A stretch of DNA of 64,000 nt from Treponema bryantii NK4A124 (GTDB taxonomy: Bacteria; Spirochaetota; Spirochaetia; Treponematales; Treponemataceae): assembly GCF_000421345.1 (NCBI RefSeq), contig NZ_ATWV01000005.1, forward strand, positions 62,001 through 126,000. The letters are read 5' to 3'. Under the pieces are notes generated by a model, which did not search any database, was not told the DNA's origin, and saw only the letters and a list, made by a program, of their open reading frames with translations. This document shows, one piece after another, positions 27,047 through 35,269 of this stretch (position 1 is its first letter; each line of letters begins with the position of its first letter). The translations under genes and the position numbers were made by a program.

Positions 27047-28461
27047 TACTCTTTACCATTCCAGCAGTAAGTACACAACTTCTCATGTGGAAGACCTGTA
27101 CTGTCCAGCATGTCGTCGAGGCGATGGAAGCGCAGGGTTGTAAAGTGCAGCTGCTTGCGGATTTCTTCTACCATCTTTGCATACTCAGGAGTGTCTGGGT
27201 CGCAGTATTTCTGCAGAGTCTCTTCGCTTACATTGTCGCCTTCAAACTGCTTGATAACTCGTCTTGTAATCAAATCCATTTCGCTCTTTGAACGGCTGAA
27301 GTTTAGATATTTACAGCCGTAAACAAGAGGAGGGCAGGCAGGACGGATGTGTACTTCCTTGGCACCGCTTCTGTAAAGATAATCTGTAGTTTCGCGAAGC
27401 TGAGTTCCGCGAACAATCGAATCATCAATCAAAAGAATCTTCTTGCCTTCAATCAGCTGCTGAATAGGAATCAGCTTCATATGTGCAACCTGATTTCTGA
27501 TATCCTGATTTGTAGGCATAAAAGAACGAGACCAGGTTGGAGTGTATTTAATGAAGGGACGGGTGAATGGAATTCCGCTTTCGTTAGCGTAGCCTACCGC
27601 GTGGGCAGTTCCGCTGTCTGGAACACCGGCAACAGCATCCGGGTGAACATTGTCCTTGTCACGGCGGGCAAGGAAGCGGCCGCAGTTGTAGCGCATGGCC
27701 TCAACGTTAACGCCTTCGTAGCAGGCAGTAGGGTAGCCGTAGTAAATCCAGAGGAAGGTACAAATCTTCATCTCTTTACCAGGCTGCTGAAGAACTTCCA
27801 TTTTGTCGGCATTAAAGAAAACAATCTCGGCAGGGCCAAGCTCGTGGTAATCCTTGTAGCCAAGATTCATGTAAGCATAGTTTTCAAAGCTGGCACAGAA
27901 AGCGCCGTCCTTGTGACCAATTTCAACCGGGGTACGGCCAAGCTTGTCGCGGGCAGCATAAATACCATCGGCAGTCAAAATCAGCATGGAAATGGAACCC
28001 TTGATTTTTTCCTGAACAAACTTGATTCCCTCAACGATTGTGTCCTTGTGATTAAGGAGGGCAACAATGAGCTCGGTCTGGTTGATTTCGCCGCCGCTCA
28101 TTTCCAGGAAGTGTGTGTAGCCCGAGTTGAGAACTTCTTCAACAAGCTCGTCTTTATTAGTCACGATTCCGACAGTTGTAATTGCAAAGTTTCCAAGGTG
28201 AGAGTGCACCAGCAGAGGCTGTGGCTCAAAATCAGAAATACAGCCGATTCCCATTTTGCCGTGCAGGTCTTCCATATCATTTTCGAATTTAGTTCTGAAA
28301 GGTGAGTTCTGAATATTGTGAATTGAGCGCGAAAAGTGGCCGTCCGGAGTAACCACAGCAATACCGCCGCGTCGTGTGCCAAGGTGGGAGTGATAGTCCA
28401 CTCCAAAAAACAAATCCAACGAACAGTCGTCTTTAGATGCAACACCAAAATATCCGCCCAT
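27046..28461 (-). CDS. purF: PurF-like amidophosphoribosyltransferase without the N-terminal Cys
   Basis: The 471-residue protein has an N-terminal Ntn glutaminase-like domain and a C-terminal phosphoribosyltransferase domain with the PRPP loop ILLIDDSIVRGTQL around residue 355. PurF makes phosphoribosylamine, the first purine intermediate. Here the protein starts MGGYFGVAS, where active glutamine-using PurF starts MCGIFG, so the nucleophilic Cys is replaced by Gly. The start is firm (GAGG site, no earlier ATG). HSHLGTRRGG replaces the usual LQHRGQ segment. It could use free ammonia, depend on another glutaminase, or have another role. I recall a similar MGG-starting branch in Bacteroidetes, from memory only. 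Confidence 0.85.
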   Translation of the reverse strand: MGGYFGVASKDDCSLDLFFGVDYHSHLGTRRGGIAVVTPDGHFSRSIHNIQNSPFRTKFENDMEDLHGKMGIGCISDFEPQPLLVHSHLGNFAITTVGIVTNKDELVEEVLNSGYTHFLEMSGGEINQTELIVALLNHKDTIVEGIKFVQEKIKGSISMLILTADGIYAARDKLGRTPVEIGHKDGAFCASFENYAYMNLGYKDYHELGPAEIVFFNADKMEVLQQPGKEMKICTFLWIYYGYPTACYEGVNVEAMRYNCGRFLARRDKDNVHPDAVAGVPDSGTAHAVGYANESGIPFTRPFIKYTPTWSRSFMPTNQDIRNQVAHMKLIPIQQLIEGKKILLIDDSIVRGTQLRETTDYLYRSGAKEVHIRPACPPLVYGCKYLNFSRSKSEMDLITRRVIKQFEGDNVSEETLQKYCDPDTPEYAKMVEEIRKQLHFTTLRFHRLDDMLDSTGLPHEKLCTYCWNGKE

Positions 28462-28541
28462 TTCAAATCCTCTTATAAAAGCCGCGTCATCTGCGGTAAA
28501 AAATATGCGGATAGTATAGTGATTTTGATGATTTATTTCAA

Positions 28542-28919
28542 TTAAGCGTCTATCTGGAAAAGTTCTCCGGCCATAGGCTGAGCCCCGGCAAGAAGGAAAG
28601 ACTGCTGAGCTACTGTCTGCTGAATCTGCTTCTGGTACTGTTCGATGAGGGCCTGAGCCTGGTCGTCGCTGATGTCAGAAATTGATTCTTTTGGCTTATT
28701 CTGAATTGCAGAAATGCGGTCTATAAGAGAGTTTAAGATTCTGATTTTGCTGATTGAAACACCCTGCTGTCCGTTGCCTGCTGCAACGCCTGAAACATGG
28801 TCAAAGTGTGAATAAAGGAGTGCATTGCGGCTTACAGGAACATAAAGCTTACCTGCCGCACCACCAATGGCACCGCTGTATGAATAAGCATTGCTGAAAT
28901 TTCCTATTGCACTTGTCAT
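28542..28919 (-). CDS. Conserved-looking 125-residue protein, function unknown
   Basis: A soluble protein starting MTSAIGNFSNAYSYSGAIGG, with a Gly/Ala/Ser-rich first half, then a helical part (ISKIRILNSLIDRISAIQN, and a Gln-rich AQALIEQYQKQIQQTVAQQ) and a short tail. No signal peptide and no Cys. A GGAG ribosome site precedes the ATG. I do not recognise the family; the shape suggests a small structural or secretion-related protein, without proof. Confidence 0.6.
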   Translation of the reverse strand: MTSAIGNFSNAYSYSGAIGGAAGKLYVPVSRNALLYSHFDHVSGVAAGNGQQGVSISKIRILNSLIDRISAIQNKPKESISDISDDQAQALIEQYQKQIQQTVAQQSFLLAGAQPMAGELFQIDA

Positions 28920-29012
28920 GATATTCTCCAGTCCCTTCCACTTTTTAGATTCTACCTAAATTGTCGGAAGCTGAAAAAAAAAGATTAGAAAAATATCATC
29001 ATAACATCTGGA

Positions 29013-29041
29013 CTGACAGTCAGCCCGCAATATGATATTAT
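29013..29041 (+). promoter_or_regulatory. Promoter of the TatD gene, predicted leaderless
   Basis: CTGACA (29013-29018), 17 bp, then TATTAT (29036-29041). The ATG starts at 29048, so transcription should begin at or next to the A of the start codon. No ribosome-binding site is present. Confidence 0.6.
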
Positions 29042-29047
29042 CATCTC

Positions 29048-29941
29048 ATGTTTTCAGATACTCACTTTCATTTTAAGATGATGACTACAGAGCGGGGTGT
29101 GGATGGCGTAGAAACTCTTTCTGCCATGGCGACCCGTAATGTTTTTTTTGGACTTGATATAGGAACTCATTCTGATGATTTAGCAGAGCGGCAGGCTTGC
29201 GTGGAGAAGGCTATTGCAGGAATTTCTGACAGCAAGCTGGCTGCAAAGGCCCGCGACTTTATGTATTTTACGGCTGGAATCTGGCCGGATGTTGGCGCAA
29301 TTCATGACAGGGAAAATCAGATGAAGATTTTGCGTCAGTCGATTGAAACTGCTGCTGCCGGCGCAGATCAGGACACCTTGCACCGCCGTATTGTTGCAGT
29401 TGGCGAGTGCGGACTTGACCATCACTGGAACCCGAGCGGGGAAGATGGCCGCTGCGAATCTGATTTTGATGAGGCAACCTACCGTGGTGAGCGCGAAATG
29501 TTTGAGGCTCATCTTGAACTGGCCCGCGAACTTAAACTGCCCGTAATTGTTCACAGTCGTGATGCCTTTGAAGATTCTCTGGATTGTATAAAAAATGTCG
29601 GTTACGATAATGGAATCATTCACTGCTATAGTTATGGAATTGACGAGGCCCGTGCCTTTCTTGACCGGGGCTGGTACATTGCCTTTGGCGGCGCAATCAC
29701 CTATAACAAAAAGGCAAAGCTTGAAGCGATTAAAGAACTGTTGCGTTTTGTTCCTGCGGACCGCTTTTTGTGTGAAACAGATGCGCCTTACCTGGCGCCT
29801 GTGCCATTGCGTGGCACAGTAAATACACCGGTAAATGTTGAGCATGTTTACAAGTTTGCAGCAGAGGTGCGTGGTACAAGTCCGGAAGAACTCAGTAATC
29901 TTGTGGATGAAAATATAAAACATCTTTTTTTCGACAAGTAA
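29048..29941 (+). CDS. TatD family metal-dependent hydrolase (DNase)
   Basis: The 297-residue TIM-barrel protein keeps the TatD metal ligands: HFH in SDTHFHF (residues 5-9), Glu in VAVGECGLDHHW, His in PVIVHSRDA, His in GIIHCYSYG and Asp in CETDAPYLAP. Family members are Mg-dependent 3'-5' exonucleases that act in DNA repair or degradation. It is longer than E. coli TatD (~260), with an insert before the Glu motif. A second, divergent copy lies at 61746-62639. There is no ribosome site; the promoter ends six bases upstream of the ATG. Confidence 0.9.
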   Translation: MFSDTHFHFKMMTTERGVDGVETLSAMATRNVFFGLDIGTHSDDLAERQACVEKAIAGISDSKLAAKARDFMYFTAGIWPDVGAIHDRENQMKILRQSIETAAAGADQDTLHRRIVAVGECGLDHHWNPSGEDGRCESDFDEATYRGEREMFEAHLELARELKLPVIVHSRDAFEDSLDCIKNVGYDNGIIHCYSYGIDEARAFLDRGWYIAFGGAITYNKKAKLEAIKELLRFVPADRFLCETDAPYLAPVPLRGTVNTPVNVEHVYKFAAEVRGTSPEELSNLVDENIKHLFFDK

Positions 29942-29987
29942 AAATATCTGTGCTATCATTAGTATATATATTGAAAAAAAGGAGTTT

Positions 29988-30614
29988 ATGATGAAAAAGT
30001 TAATTTGTTTTTTCAGTGTTTTGATGGTTGCAACTTGTCTTTTTGCGGCAGGTGCAAAATGGAAGTCTGCAGATATTTATCATCAGAAAAAGCTTGATAA
30101 ATTGATTGAAACTTATAATCTTACAAAGACTTATGAGAATAAGGGTGTTCAGCTTTATAAGAATGAAGAGACTTCAGATTATATATACATCATGAAGGAT
30201 GGCAGTGAAGAGAATAATGATAAGCGTACTTTCTTTGTAAGCTTTGCCTCTCTTGGAGGAGTATTTGATTCCTGTTCAGTTTATGGTGGTTTCACAAATT
30301 TTTCTCAGAATGTAAAATATATGTATTCCTTTATTAATGAAGGTAATACAGCAATCCAGAAGGGTGATTTTACCGGAAAATCTACTTATGTGTGGAAAGA
30401 TCCTCAGTATGTTTATTATATTATCTTTGTTAGAAGATTGATGGCTTTCCGAGATATGCAGACTCTTCAAAATGAATTAGGTATTACTCCTCCAGAAGAT
30501 GTTGCTGAAAGATATGCTTATTTTGGAAACTGGCTTACTGAAAACAGTAAAGATGAAAAGGTTCATATAAAACTTGCAAATGAGTATAAAAAATACTTAA
30601 AGGAACATAAGTAA
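29988..30614 (+). CDS. Secreted protein of unknown function
   Basis: The 208-residue product begins with a signal peptide (MMKKLICFFSVLMVATCLFAAG), probably cut after LFA/AAG, so it should be periplasmic or surface-exposed. The mature part is Lys/Tyr-rich and lower in G+C than the neighbours, with FFVSFASLGGVFDSCSVYGGF in the middle and a charged C-terminus. I see no catalytic motif. AGGAG precedes two adjacent ATG codons (29988 and 29991); either may be used. The last 18 bases overlap the convergent pseudouridine synthase gene. Confidence 0.75.
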   Translation: MMKKLICFFSVLMVATCLFAAGAKWKSADIYHQKKLDKLIETYNLTKTYENKGVQLYKNEETSDYIYIMKDGSEENNDKRTFFVSFASLGGVFDSCSVYGGFTNFSQNVKYMYSFINEGNTAIQKGDFTGKSTYVWKDPQYVYYIIFVRRLMAFRDMQTLQNELGITPPEDVAERYAYFGNWLTENSKDEKVHIKLANEYKKYLKEHK

Positions 30615-31316
30615 TTCTTTTTCGTCATCGGTAAGAGGACGCCACTGGCCGGCTTTGAGGTCTGGCGGCAGTTCGAGTTTACCGATGGCAAGACGTTCGA
30701 GTTCTGTGACCTCGTTGCCGAGGGCACGGAAAATGCGGCGCACCTCGTGGAACTTTCCTTCGGTCACGGTAATTTTGCAGATTGAAGCAGTTTCGAAAAT
30801 AATTGTGGCGGGCAGAGCTTTCTGCTCGCCATATTTTTTTTCTGGGGGAAGGATCAGGCCGGTGGCGGCGCGGTTTATGTATTCTTTTTGATTTTCCACA
30901 GAGACCGGCGCTGCAAGTTTTGCCCGATAGGTTTTTGTTAAACGGTGGTTGAGTAGGCCAGAGGCCGTATCGAAACCACCCGGGGGTACGACTTTTTCGA
31001 GGTTTACGGTGGTTTCGATACGCCCTGTCGGGCACTCAACCACCGTACTTTCTGGCTTAACCACCGCACCGGCGGTAATTTTGTTTGAAAAATTTCCGTC
31101 GTTAGTTATTAATAACAATCCGCTGGTGTCGCAGTCCAGGCGGCCTACGGTGTGAAGCCGGCAGCCCCGCGGCGCCTCGCTAACCAGCTCCTGCAGTTCC
31201 GGTGTCAAAAGTTCGTAAACTGTTTTATGAGAATCCGAAGCCGCCGCACAAACATAACCGCAGGGTTTATTCATTATGAGATAATAGTATTGTGAAGGCT
31301 TTGTGCATTTTCTCAC
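30597..31316 (-). CDS. RsuA/RluB-type pseudouridine synthase carrying a 34-residue repeat insertion
   Basis: The catalytic motif is VGRLDCDTSGLLLITNDG, with Asp61. Further signatures are KTYRAKL and KFHEVRRIFRALGNEV. There is no S4 RNA-binding domain, as in the short RluE-like members. Residues 92-125 are encoded by the 103-bp family 1 composite at 30943-31045, lying where homologs have a short loop before KTY. The frame stays open, so the protein is made with an extra loop or has lost activity. The start is GTG at 31316, eight bases after GGAG; the ATG at 31274 has no ribosome site. Confidence 0.85.
   Translation of the reverse strand: MRKCTKPSQYYYLIMNKPCGYVCAAASDSHKTVYELLTPELQELVSEAPRGCRLHTVGRLDCDTSGLLLITNDGNFSNKITAGAVVKPESTVVECPTGRIETTVNLEKVVPPGGFDTASGLLNHRLTKTYRAKLAAPVSVENQKEYINRAATGLILPPEKKYGEQKALPATIIFETASICKITVTEGKFHEVRRIFRALGNEVTELERLAIGKLELPPDLKAGQWRPLTDDEKELLMFL
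30943..31045. repeat. Family 1 composite element (copies D1 and D2) inside the pseudouridine synthase gene
   Basis: Two family 1 palindromes in opposite orientation (30944-30980, inner stem GGCC-AGA-GGCC; 31008-31044, inner stem GCCC-TGTC-GGGC) are joined by a 27-bp spacer containing CGGGGGTACGACTTTTTCGA. The full 103 bp is identical, base for base, to 32187-32289. Confidence 0.95.
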
Positions 31317-31342
31317 GGGACAGACTCCGCGGGTCGGGCCGC

Positions 31343-32383
31343 TTATTTCTTCTGCAGTGCCGCAGTGTTTCTTTCCCAGAAGACCCCGTCGCTGTAGCCC
31401 TGAATTGATTTATCGCTTTCTGCCAGTTCAAGTCTTTTTTCCGCAAGCAGACAGTACTCTTCGCTCAGTTCAACTCCGCACCAGTGGCGGCCGAGTTTTT
31501 TTGCAACAACGCTCGCTGTACCGCTTCCGAGGAATGGATCAAAAACTACATCACCCGGCTTTGACGAAGCCAGAATCAGTTTTGCATAAAGCTTTTCCGG
31601 CTTCTGGGTAGGGTGGTCTGTGTTTTCCGGCATAGACCAGAAGGGCACGCTTATATCATCCCAGAAATTAGAAGGGCAGGTTAGTCTGAACTTACCGTCT
31701 TCGCTGTCGTCCCAGTCCTTTGGCTTTCCACCGGCGCCGCCCTCTCTGTAAGGCGCAATTACCCGGCGCTTAATCTTTACGGCTTCTAAATCAAAATAAT
31801 AATCAGCCGGATTTTTTACTGCATACCAGATATCTTCCATTCCGTTTTTCCAGTTGGCCTTTGCGCCCCGGCCTTTTTCTCTCTGCCAGGTGATGCGGTT
31901 TAAAATTGTAAGCTCGCGCTCAATAACCCGCTGCAGGGCGGCAGTGCACTTCCAGTCGCCGCACATGTAAAGAGAGCCGTTTGGCTTGAGCTTGCGGCAA
32001 ACTTGAGGAAACCAGGTCATAAGGTATTCTTCATAAGCGTTATCCTTGCGCTCGTTAAATACCTTACCGCCAAAGTTCTTTGTGAGGTTGTAGGGAGGAT
32101 CAATGATGATTAAATCTGCAAAGGAGTCCGGCAGGTGGGGAAGGGCCTGTAAGAGGTCGGCATTTATTGTACGGTCGAGTACTGTACGGTGGTTGAGTAG
32201 GCCAGAGGCCGTATCGAAACCACCCGGGGGTACGACTTTTTCGAGGTTTACGGTGGTTTCGATACGCCCTGTCGGGCACTCAACCACCGGATTCAACGTA
32301 ACCAGCCGCCCACGCAGCCTTGTCCTGTCTTCATCACTTAATGTAATTGTCCGGTTTCTTCCCGCTCGGATTTTTTCTTCCAT
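31343..32383 (-). CDS. Orphan DNA methyltransferase, beta-type, with a repeat insertion
   Basis: The 346-residue protein has motif IV first (IIIDPPYNL, DPPY at residues 95-98) and the SAM motif late (VFDPFLGSGTASVVAKKLGR, about 285-304), the order of beta-class DNA methylases (N6-adenine or N4-cytosine). DHPTQKPEKLY is also typical. No restriction endonuclease is adjacent, so it is an orphan that may act on gene control or replication. Residues 33-66, just before the catalytic domain, come from the 103-bp repeat at 32187-32289. It is 26 bases upstream of the pseudouridine synthase gene, which carries the same insert. Confidence 0.9.
   Translation of the reverse strand: MEEKIRAGRNRTITLSDEDRTRLRGRLVTLNPVVECPTGRIETTVNLEKVVPPGGFDTASGLLNHRTVLDRTINADLLQALPHLPDSFADLIIIDPPYNLTKNFGGKVFNERKDNAYEEYLMTWFPQVCRKLKPNGSLYMCGDWKCTAALQRVIERELTILNRITWQREKGRGAKANWKNGMEDIWYAVKNPADYYFDLEAVKIKRRVIAPYREGGAGGKPKDWDDSEDGKFRLTCPSNFWDDISVPFWSMPENTDHPTQKPEKLYAKLILASSKPGDVVFDPFLGSGTASVVAKKLGRHWCGVELSEEYCLLAEKRLELAESDKSIQGYSDGVFWERNTAALQKK
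32187..32289. repeat. Family 1 composite element (copies E1 and E2) inside the DNA methylase gene
   Basis: Identical over 103 bp to 30943-31045, in the same orientation and translated in the same frame; the flanking bases differ. Units are at 32188-32224 and 32252-32288. Confidence 0.95.
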
Positions 32384-32399
32384 AAATATCAGCTGGCCG

Positions 32400-33479
32400 C
32401 TACTTTAGCTGGAAGTTCATATAAACCGGATTATGATCTGCGTTCTGGAAATCTTCATCAATAACATTCATAGAAAGCTTTTCAACATTCGGCGAAATGA
32501 TAAATCCGTCAATTACATAATACTGCCACTTGTGGGCACGGGCATTTTCATCATTGTAAGGTGCTTCGAGAGAACGGCAGGTAGGTTTTGAATCATCATA
32601 AACAAAAGCCCAGCCCGGAGCGAGCATGTCTGCATCGAGCTGTCCCGGAATCCAGCCGTCTGGTGCAATTACAGGGAAGGCTTCAGAGCCCGGGAATTTC
32701 TGATTAAAGTCGCCGCCGGCAATTACATAATTTCCCTTTGCATATTCCGACTCAAGGAATTCCTTAAGCATATTAGTCTGAGCAATTTTACCCTCTCCGC
32801 TGTCATAAGCTTCCAGATGGAAGTTTACAAGCACAAGCTCGCGGCCGGAATCACCACCGTTTTCATAGACAGGGATGCGGGTAACCAGCATACAGCGCTT
32901 GAGGTTTGCAACGCGGATAGGCCACTTAAAAGGAACCGGAAGGGCACGGCGCTGGGCAGAAGTTGTTTCAAAGCTTGTGTGAATTGAAACGCCGCTTCCA
33001 ACGAGTCCCATAGGAGGGAAAGGAATAGGAACAAAAAGACATTTGTAGTTGTAGGCAAAGGCACCGCCCTTTCCTGTAAGATTATTGATTCCTTCAAACT
33101 GATTGATTTTATATGAACGTTTTGACTTTACATCAATTTCCTGAATAAAAAGAATATCAGAATAATGAGTTCCAATAGTTTCTTTTATTCCTTTATAATA
33201 CTGCTCTACATTTTCTTTTGATTTTGGCAGACTTGTCTTTCCGCCATCCATAAAGAAGTCCTCATTTTTACCAAGACCAGAATAACCGATATTCCAGCTC
33301 ATAATAGAGTAGCTTTTGCCTGGAATGAGCATTTCATTTTTACTGGTAAAAGGCAGGTCTTCAACAGCTTTAGGTCTGTATTCAACAACAGTCAAAAACA
33401 GAAAAAGAAGAATAACAAATAAAAGTACTGCGCCAACAAGGGCTGCCGGAATAATCCAAAAAAGATGTTTTCGCTTCAT
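32400..33479 (-). CDS. Membrane-anchored endonuclease/exonuclease/phosphatase family protein
   Basis: A 359-residue protein with an N-terminal membrane anchor (about residues 7-32, IIPAALVGAVLLFVILLFLFL) and an EEP fold outside or facing the envelope. Motifs in order: SIMSWNIGYSG, LFIQEID, VLVNFHLEAY, VIAGGDFNQ, YYVIDGFI and NADHNPVYM, together giving the metal site and the catalytic His/Asp pairs. EEP proteins hydrolyse phosphodiesters in nucleic acids, inositol phosphates or sphingomyelin; the substrate here is unknown. Overlaps nothing and is followed by the methylase gene 16 bases on. Confidence 0.85.
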   Translation of the reverse strand: MKRKHLFWIIPAALVGAVLLFVILLFLFLTVVEYRPKAVEDLPFTSKNEMLIPGKSYSIMSWNIGYSGLGKNEDFFMDGGKTSLPKSKENVEQYYKGIKETIGTHYSDILFIQEIDVKSKRSYKINQFEGINNLTGKGGAFAYNYKCLFVPIPFPPMGLVGSGVSIHTSFETTSAQRRALPVPFKWPIRVANLKRCMLVTRIPVYENGGDSGRELVLVNFHLEAYDSGEGKIAQTNMLKEFLESEYAKGNYVIAGGDFNQKFPGSEAFPVIAPDGWIPGQLDADMLAPGWAFVYDDSKPTCRSLEAPYNDENARAHKWQYYVIDGFIISPNVEKLSMNVIDEDFQNADHNPVYMNFQLK

Positions 33480-33549
33480 AATGATTTATTATAGCGCACT
33501 TTTTTAATACTAGTAAATAAAAGTTTTTTTTGTTATTATACATAGTATC

Positions 33550-35109
33550 ATGATTATAAAACTATCTTTACTTATCGTTTTCTTCGCCGTTTTCATTTTT
33601 GTAGGTATTAAATGCCGTGCAGTTTCAAACAATGTAAACGGTTATGTTTTGGGAGGCAGAACCGTAGGTCCCTGGCTCACCGCTTTTGCTTACGGTACCT
33701 CTTACTTTTCTGCCGTAATCTTCGTTGGTTATGCCGGACAGTTCGGCTGGAACTTTGGTGTTGCTTCAACCTGGATTGGTCTTGGAAATGCCTTCATTGG
33801 TTCTCTTATGCCTTGGGCAATCCTCGGTCGCCGCACCCGCGTTATGACCCAGCACTTGAACTCAAAGACCATGCCTGATTTCTTTGGTCAGCGCTATGAA
33901 TCAAAGGGTCTCAAGGTTGCTGCTTCTGCAATCACTTTCCTCTTTTTGATTCCTTATACAGCATCGCTTTTCAACGGCCTTTCACGCCTTTTCCGCATGG
34001 CTTTTAATGTTGACTATTCAGTTTGTGTAATTGTTATGGCTGTACTCACTGCAATCTACGTAATCGTAGGTGGTTATATGGCAACTGCTGTAAACGACTT
34101 CATTCAGGGAATCATCATGCTCATTGGTATTGTTGCAGTAATCCTCGCAGTTCTTTCTAAGAACGGCGGTTTTATGCAGTCTATGGCTTTGATGTCTGAA
34201 ATTGAATCTCCAGTTATGAAGGGGGCTTACTCTTCCTTCCTGGGACCTCAACCTTTCTACCTTCTGATTGTAGTTCTTCTTACTTCTCTCGGAACCTGGG
34301 GACTTCCTCAGATGGTTGGAAAGTTCTACGCAATCAAAAATGAACGCTCTGTAAAAATCGGTACAATGATTTCTACATTCTTTGCCATCATCATCGCCGG
34401 CGGTTGTTACTTCCTCGGTGGCTTTGGCCGTCTCTTCCTTACACCTGAGCAGGTTAAGACAGAAGGTTTTGATGCTGTTGTTCCTACAATGCTTTCGGGA
34501 CTCGGAGATGTTCTTATTGCTGTAGTTTTGATTCTTGTACTCTCTGCTTCTATGTCTACTCTTTCTTCATTGGTTTTGACTTCAAGCTCAACACTTACTC
34601 TCGACTTCATCAACTCATTTAAAAAGAAGGAATCATCTGATAAAAAGAATCTTTTTGTACTCCGCATTTTCGTTGCAGTATTCATTGTAATTTCTGCAGT
34701 AATTGCAATTGTTCAGGCTAAGTCAAAGGTAACCTTTATTGCTCAGCTCATGGGTGTTTCATGGGGTGCTCTTTCAGGTGCCTTCCTTGCTCCTTTCCTT
34801 TACGGTCTCTACTGGAAGAAAACAAGTAAGGCTGCTGTTGCAACTTCTTTCTGCTTCGGTGTTGTAATGATGATTATTCAGCTCAGCATTTCGCTTGGTC
34901 TCTGCCACGTATCAGGACCTGTTCTTGGTTTGATTTTCAAGAACTCACTTTACTCTGGTGTATTCAGCATGCTGGCTTCTCTGATTATCGTTCCTCTTGT
35001 AAGCTTCTGTACATCAAAGACCCGCCCAACCGGCGTAGACAAAATGTTCGACTGTTACAACACAACAGTTACAGTTCATACAACTGAAGCTTTGACAGAG
35101 GAAGACTAA
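33550..35109 (+). CDS. Sodium/solute symporter (SSS family)
   Basis: A 519-residue polytopic membrane protein with about 13 hydrophobic segments, starting with the SSS-type first helix and VNGYVLGGRTVGPWLTAFAYG, and with YVIVGGYMATAVNDFIQGIIM in the sodium-binding core region. SSS members carry amino acids, sugars, organic acids or vitamins with Na+. The substrate cannot be read from the sequence. Codon use is optimised (many CTC, GGT, CGC), which suggests high expression. No ribosome site precedes the ATG; a TATTAT box lies at 33534-33539. Confidence 0.9.
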   Translation: MIIKLSLLIVFFAVFIFVGIKCRAVSNNVNGYVLGGRTVGPWLTAFAYGTSYFSAVIFVGYAGQFGWNFGVASTWIGLGNAFIGSLMPWAILGRRTRVMTQHLNSKTMPDFFGQRYESKGLKVAASAITFLFLIPYTASLFNGLSRLFRMAFNVDYSVCVIVMAVLTAIYVIVGGYMATAVNDFIQGIIMLIGIVAVILAVLSKNGGFMQSMALMSEIESPVMKGAYSSFLGPQPFYLLIVVLLTSLGTWGLPQMVGKFYAIKNERSVKIGTMISTFFAIIIAGGCYFLGGFGRLFLTPEQVKTEGFDAVVPTMLSGLGDVLIAVVLILVLSASMSTLSSLVLTSSSTLTLDFINSFKKKESSDKKNLFVLRIFVAVFIVISAVIAIVQAKSKVTFIAQLMGVSWGALSGAFLAPFLYGLYWKKTSKAAVATSFCFGVVMMIIQLSISLGLCHVSGPVLGLIFKNSLYSGVFSMLASLIIVPLVSFCTSKTRPTGVDKMFDCYNTTVTVHTTEALTEED

Positions 35110-35131
35110 TAAGTTATTAACGGAACGAAAT

Positions 35132-35262
35132 CCAATAACACGCCCGGAAAAAAAGCCCATCAGCTACGCGGCTGTGACTACGCTGACAGCAAGTCAAGCT
35201 TGCTGCAGCGCACCACAGAGTGTAGCTGATGGGCAATTTTTTTTCCGGGCTTACTGTTATTG
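35132..35262. repeat. Large nested hairpin between convergent genes
   Basis: CCAATAACA (35132-35140) pairs with TGTTATTGG (35254-35262), then GCCCGG with CCGGGC, GCCCATCAGCTAC with GTAGCTGATGGGC, CTGTG with CACAG, CGCTG with CAGCG, and CAGCAAG with CTTGCTG at the tip. A and T tracts lie on either side of the GCCCATCAGC stem, so it can terminate both the symporter and metA messages, but it is far larger than a terminator needs to be. Confidence 0.8.
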
Positions 35263-35269
35263 GCTTTCG

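Noticed and set aside
27349-28305. 318-codon open frame on the plus strand
   Set aside because: Antisense to the purF-like gene, no ribosome site and no recognisable protein pattern.
30943-32289. Treating the pseudouridine synthase and the DNA methylase as pseudogenes because of the insertions
   Set aside because: Both frames stay open and all catalytic motifs are intact outside the insert, so a working protein is possible.
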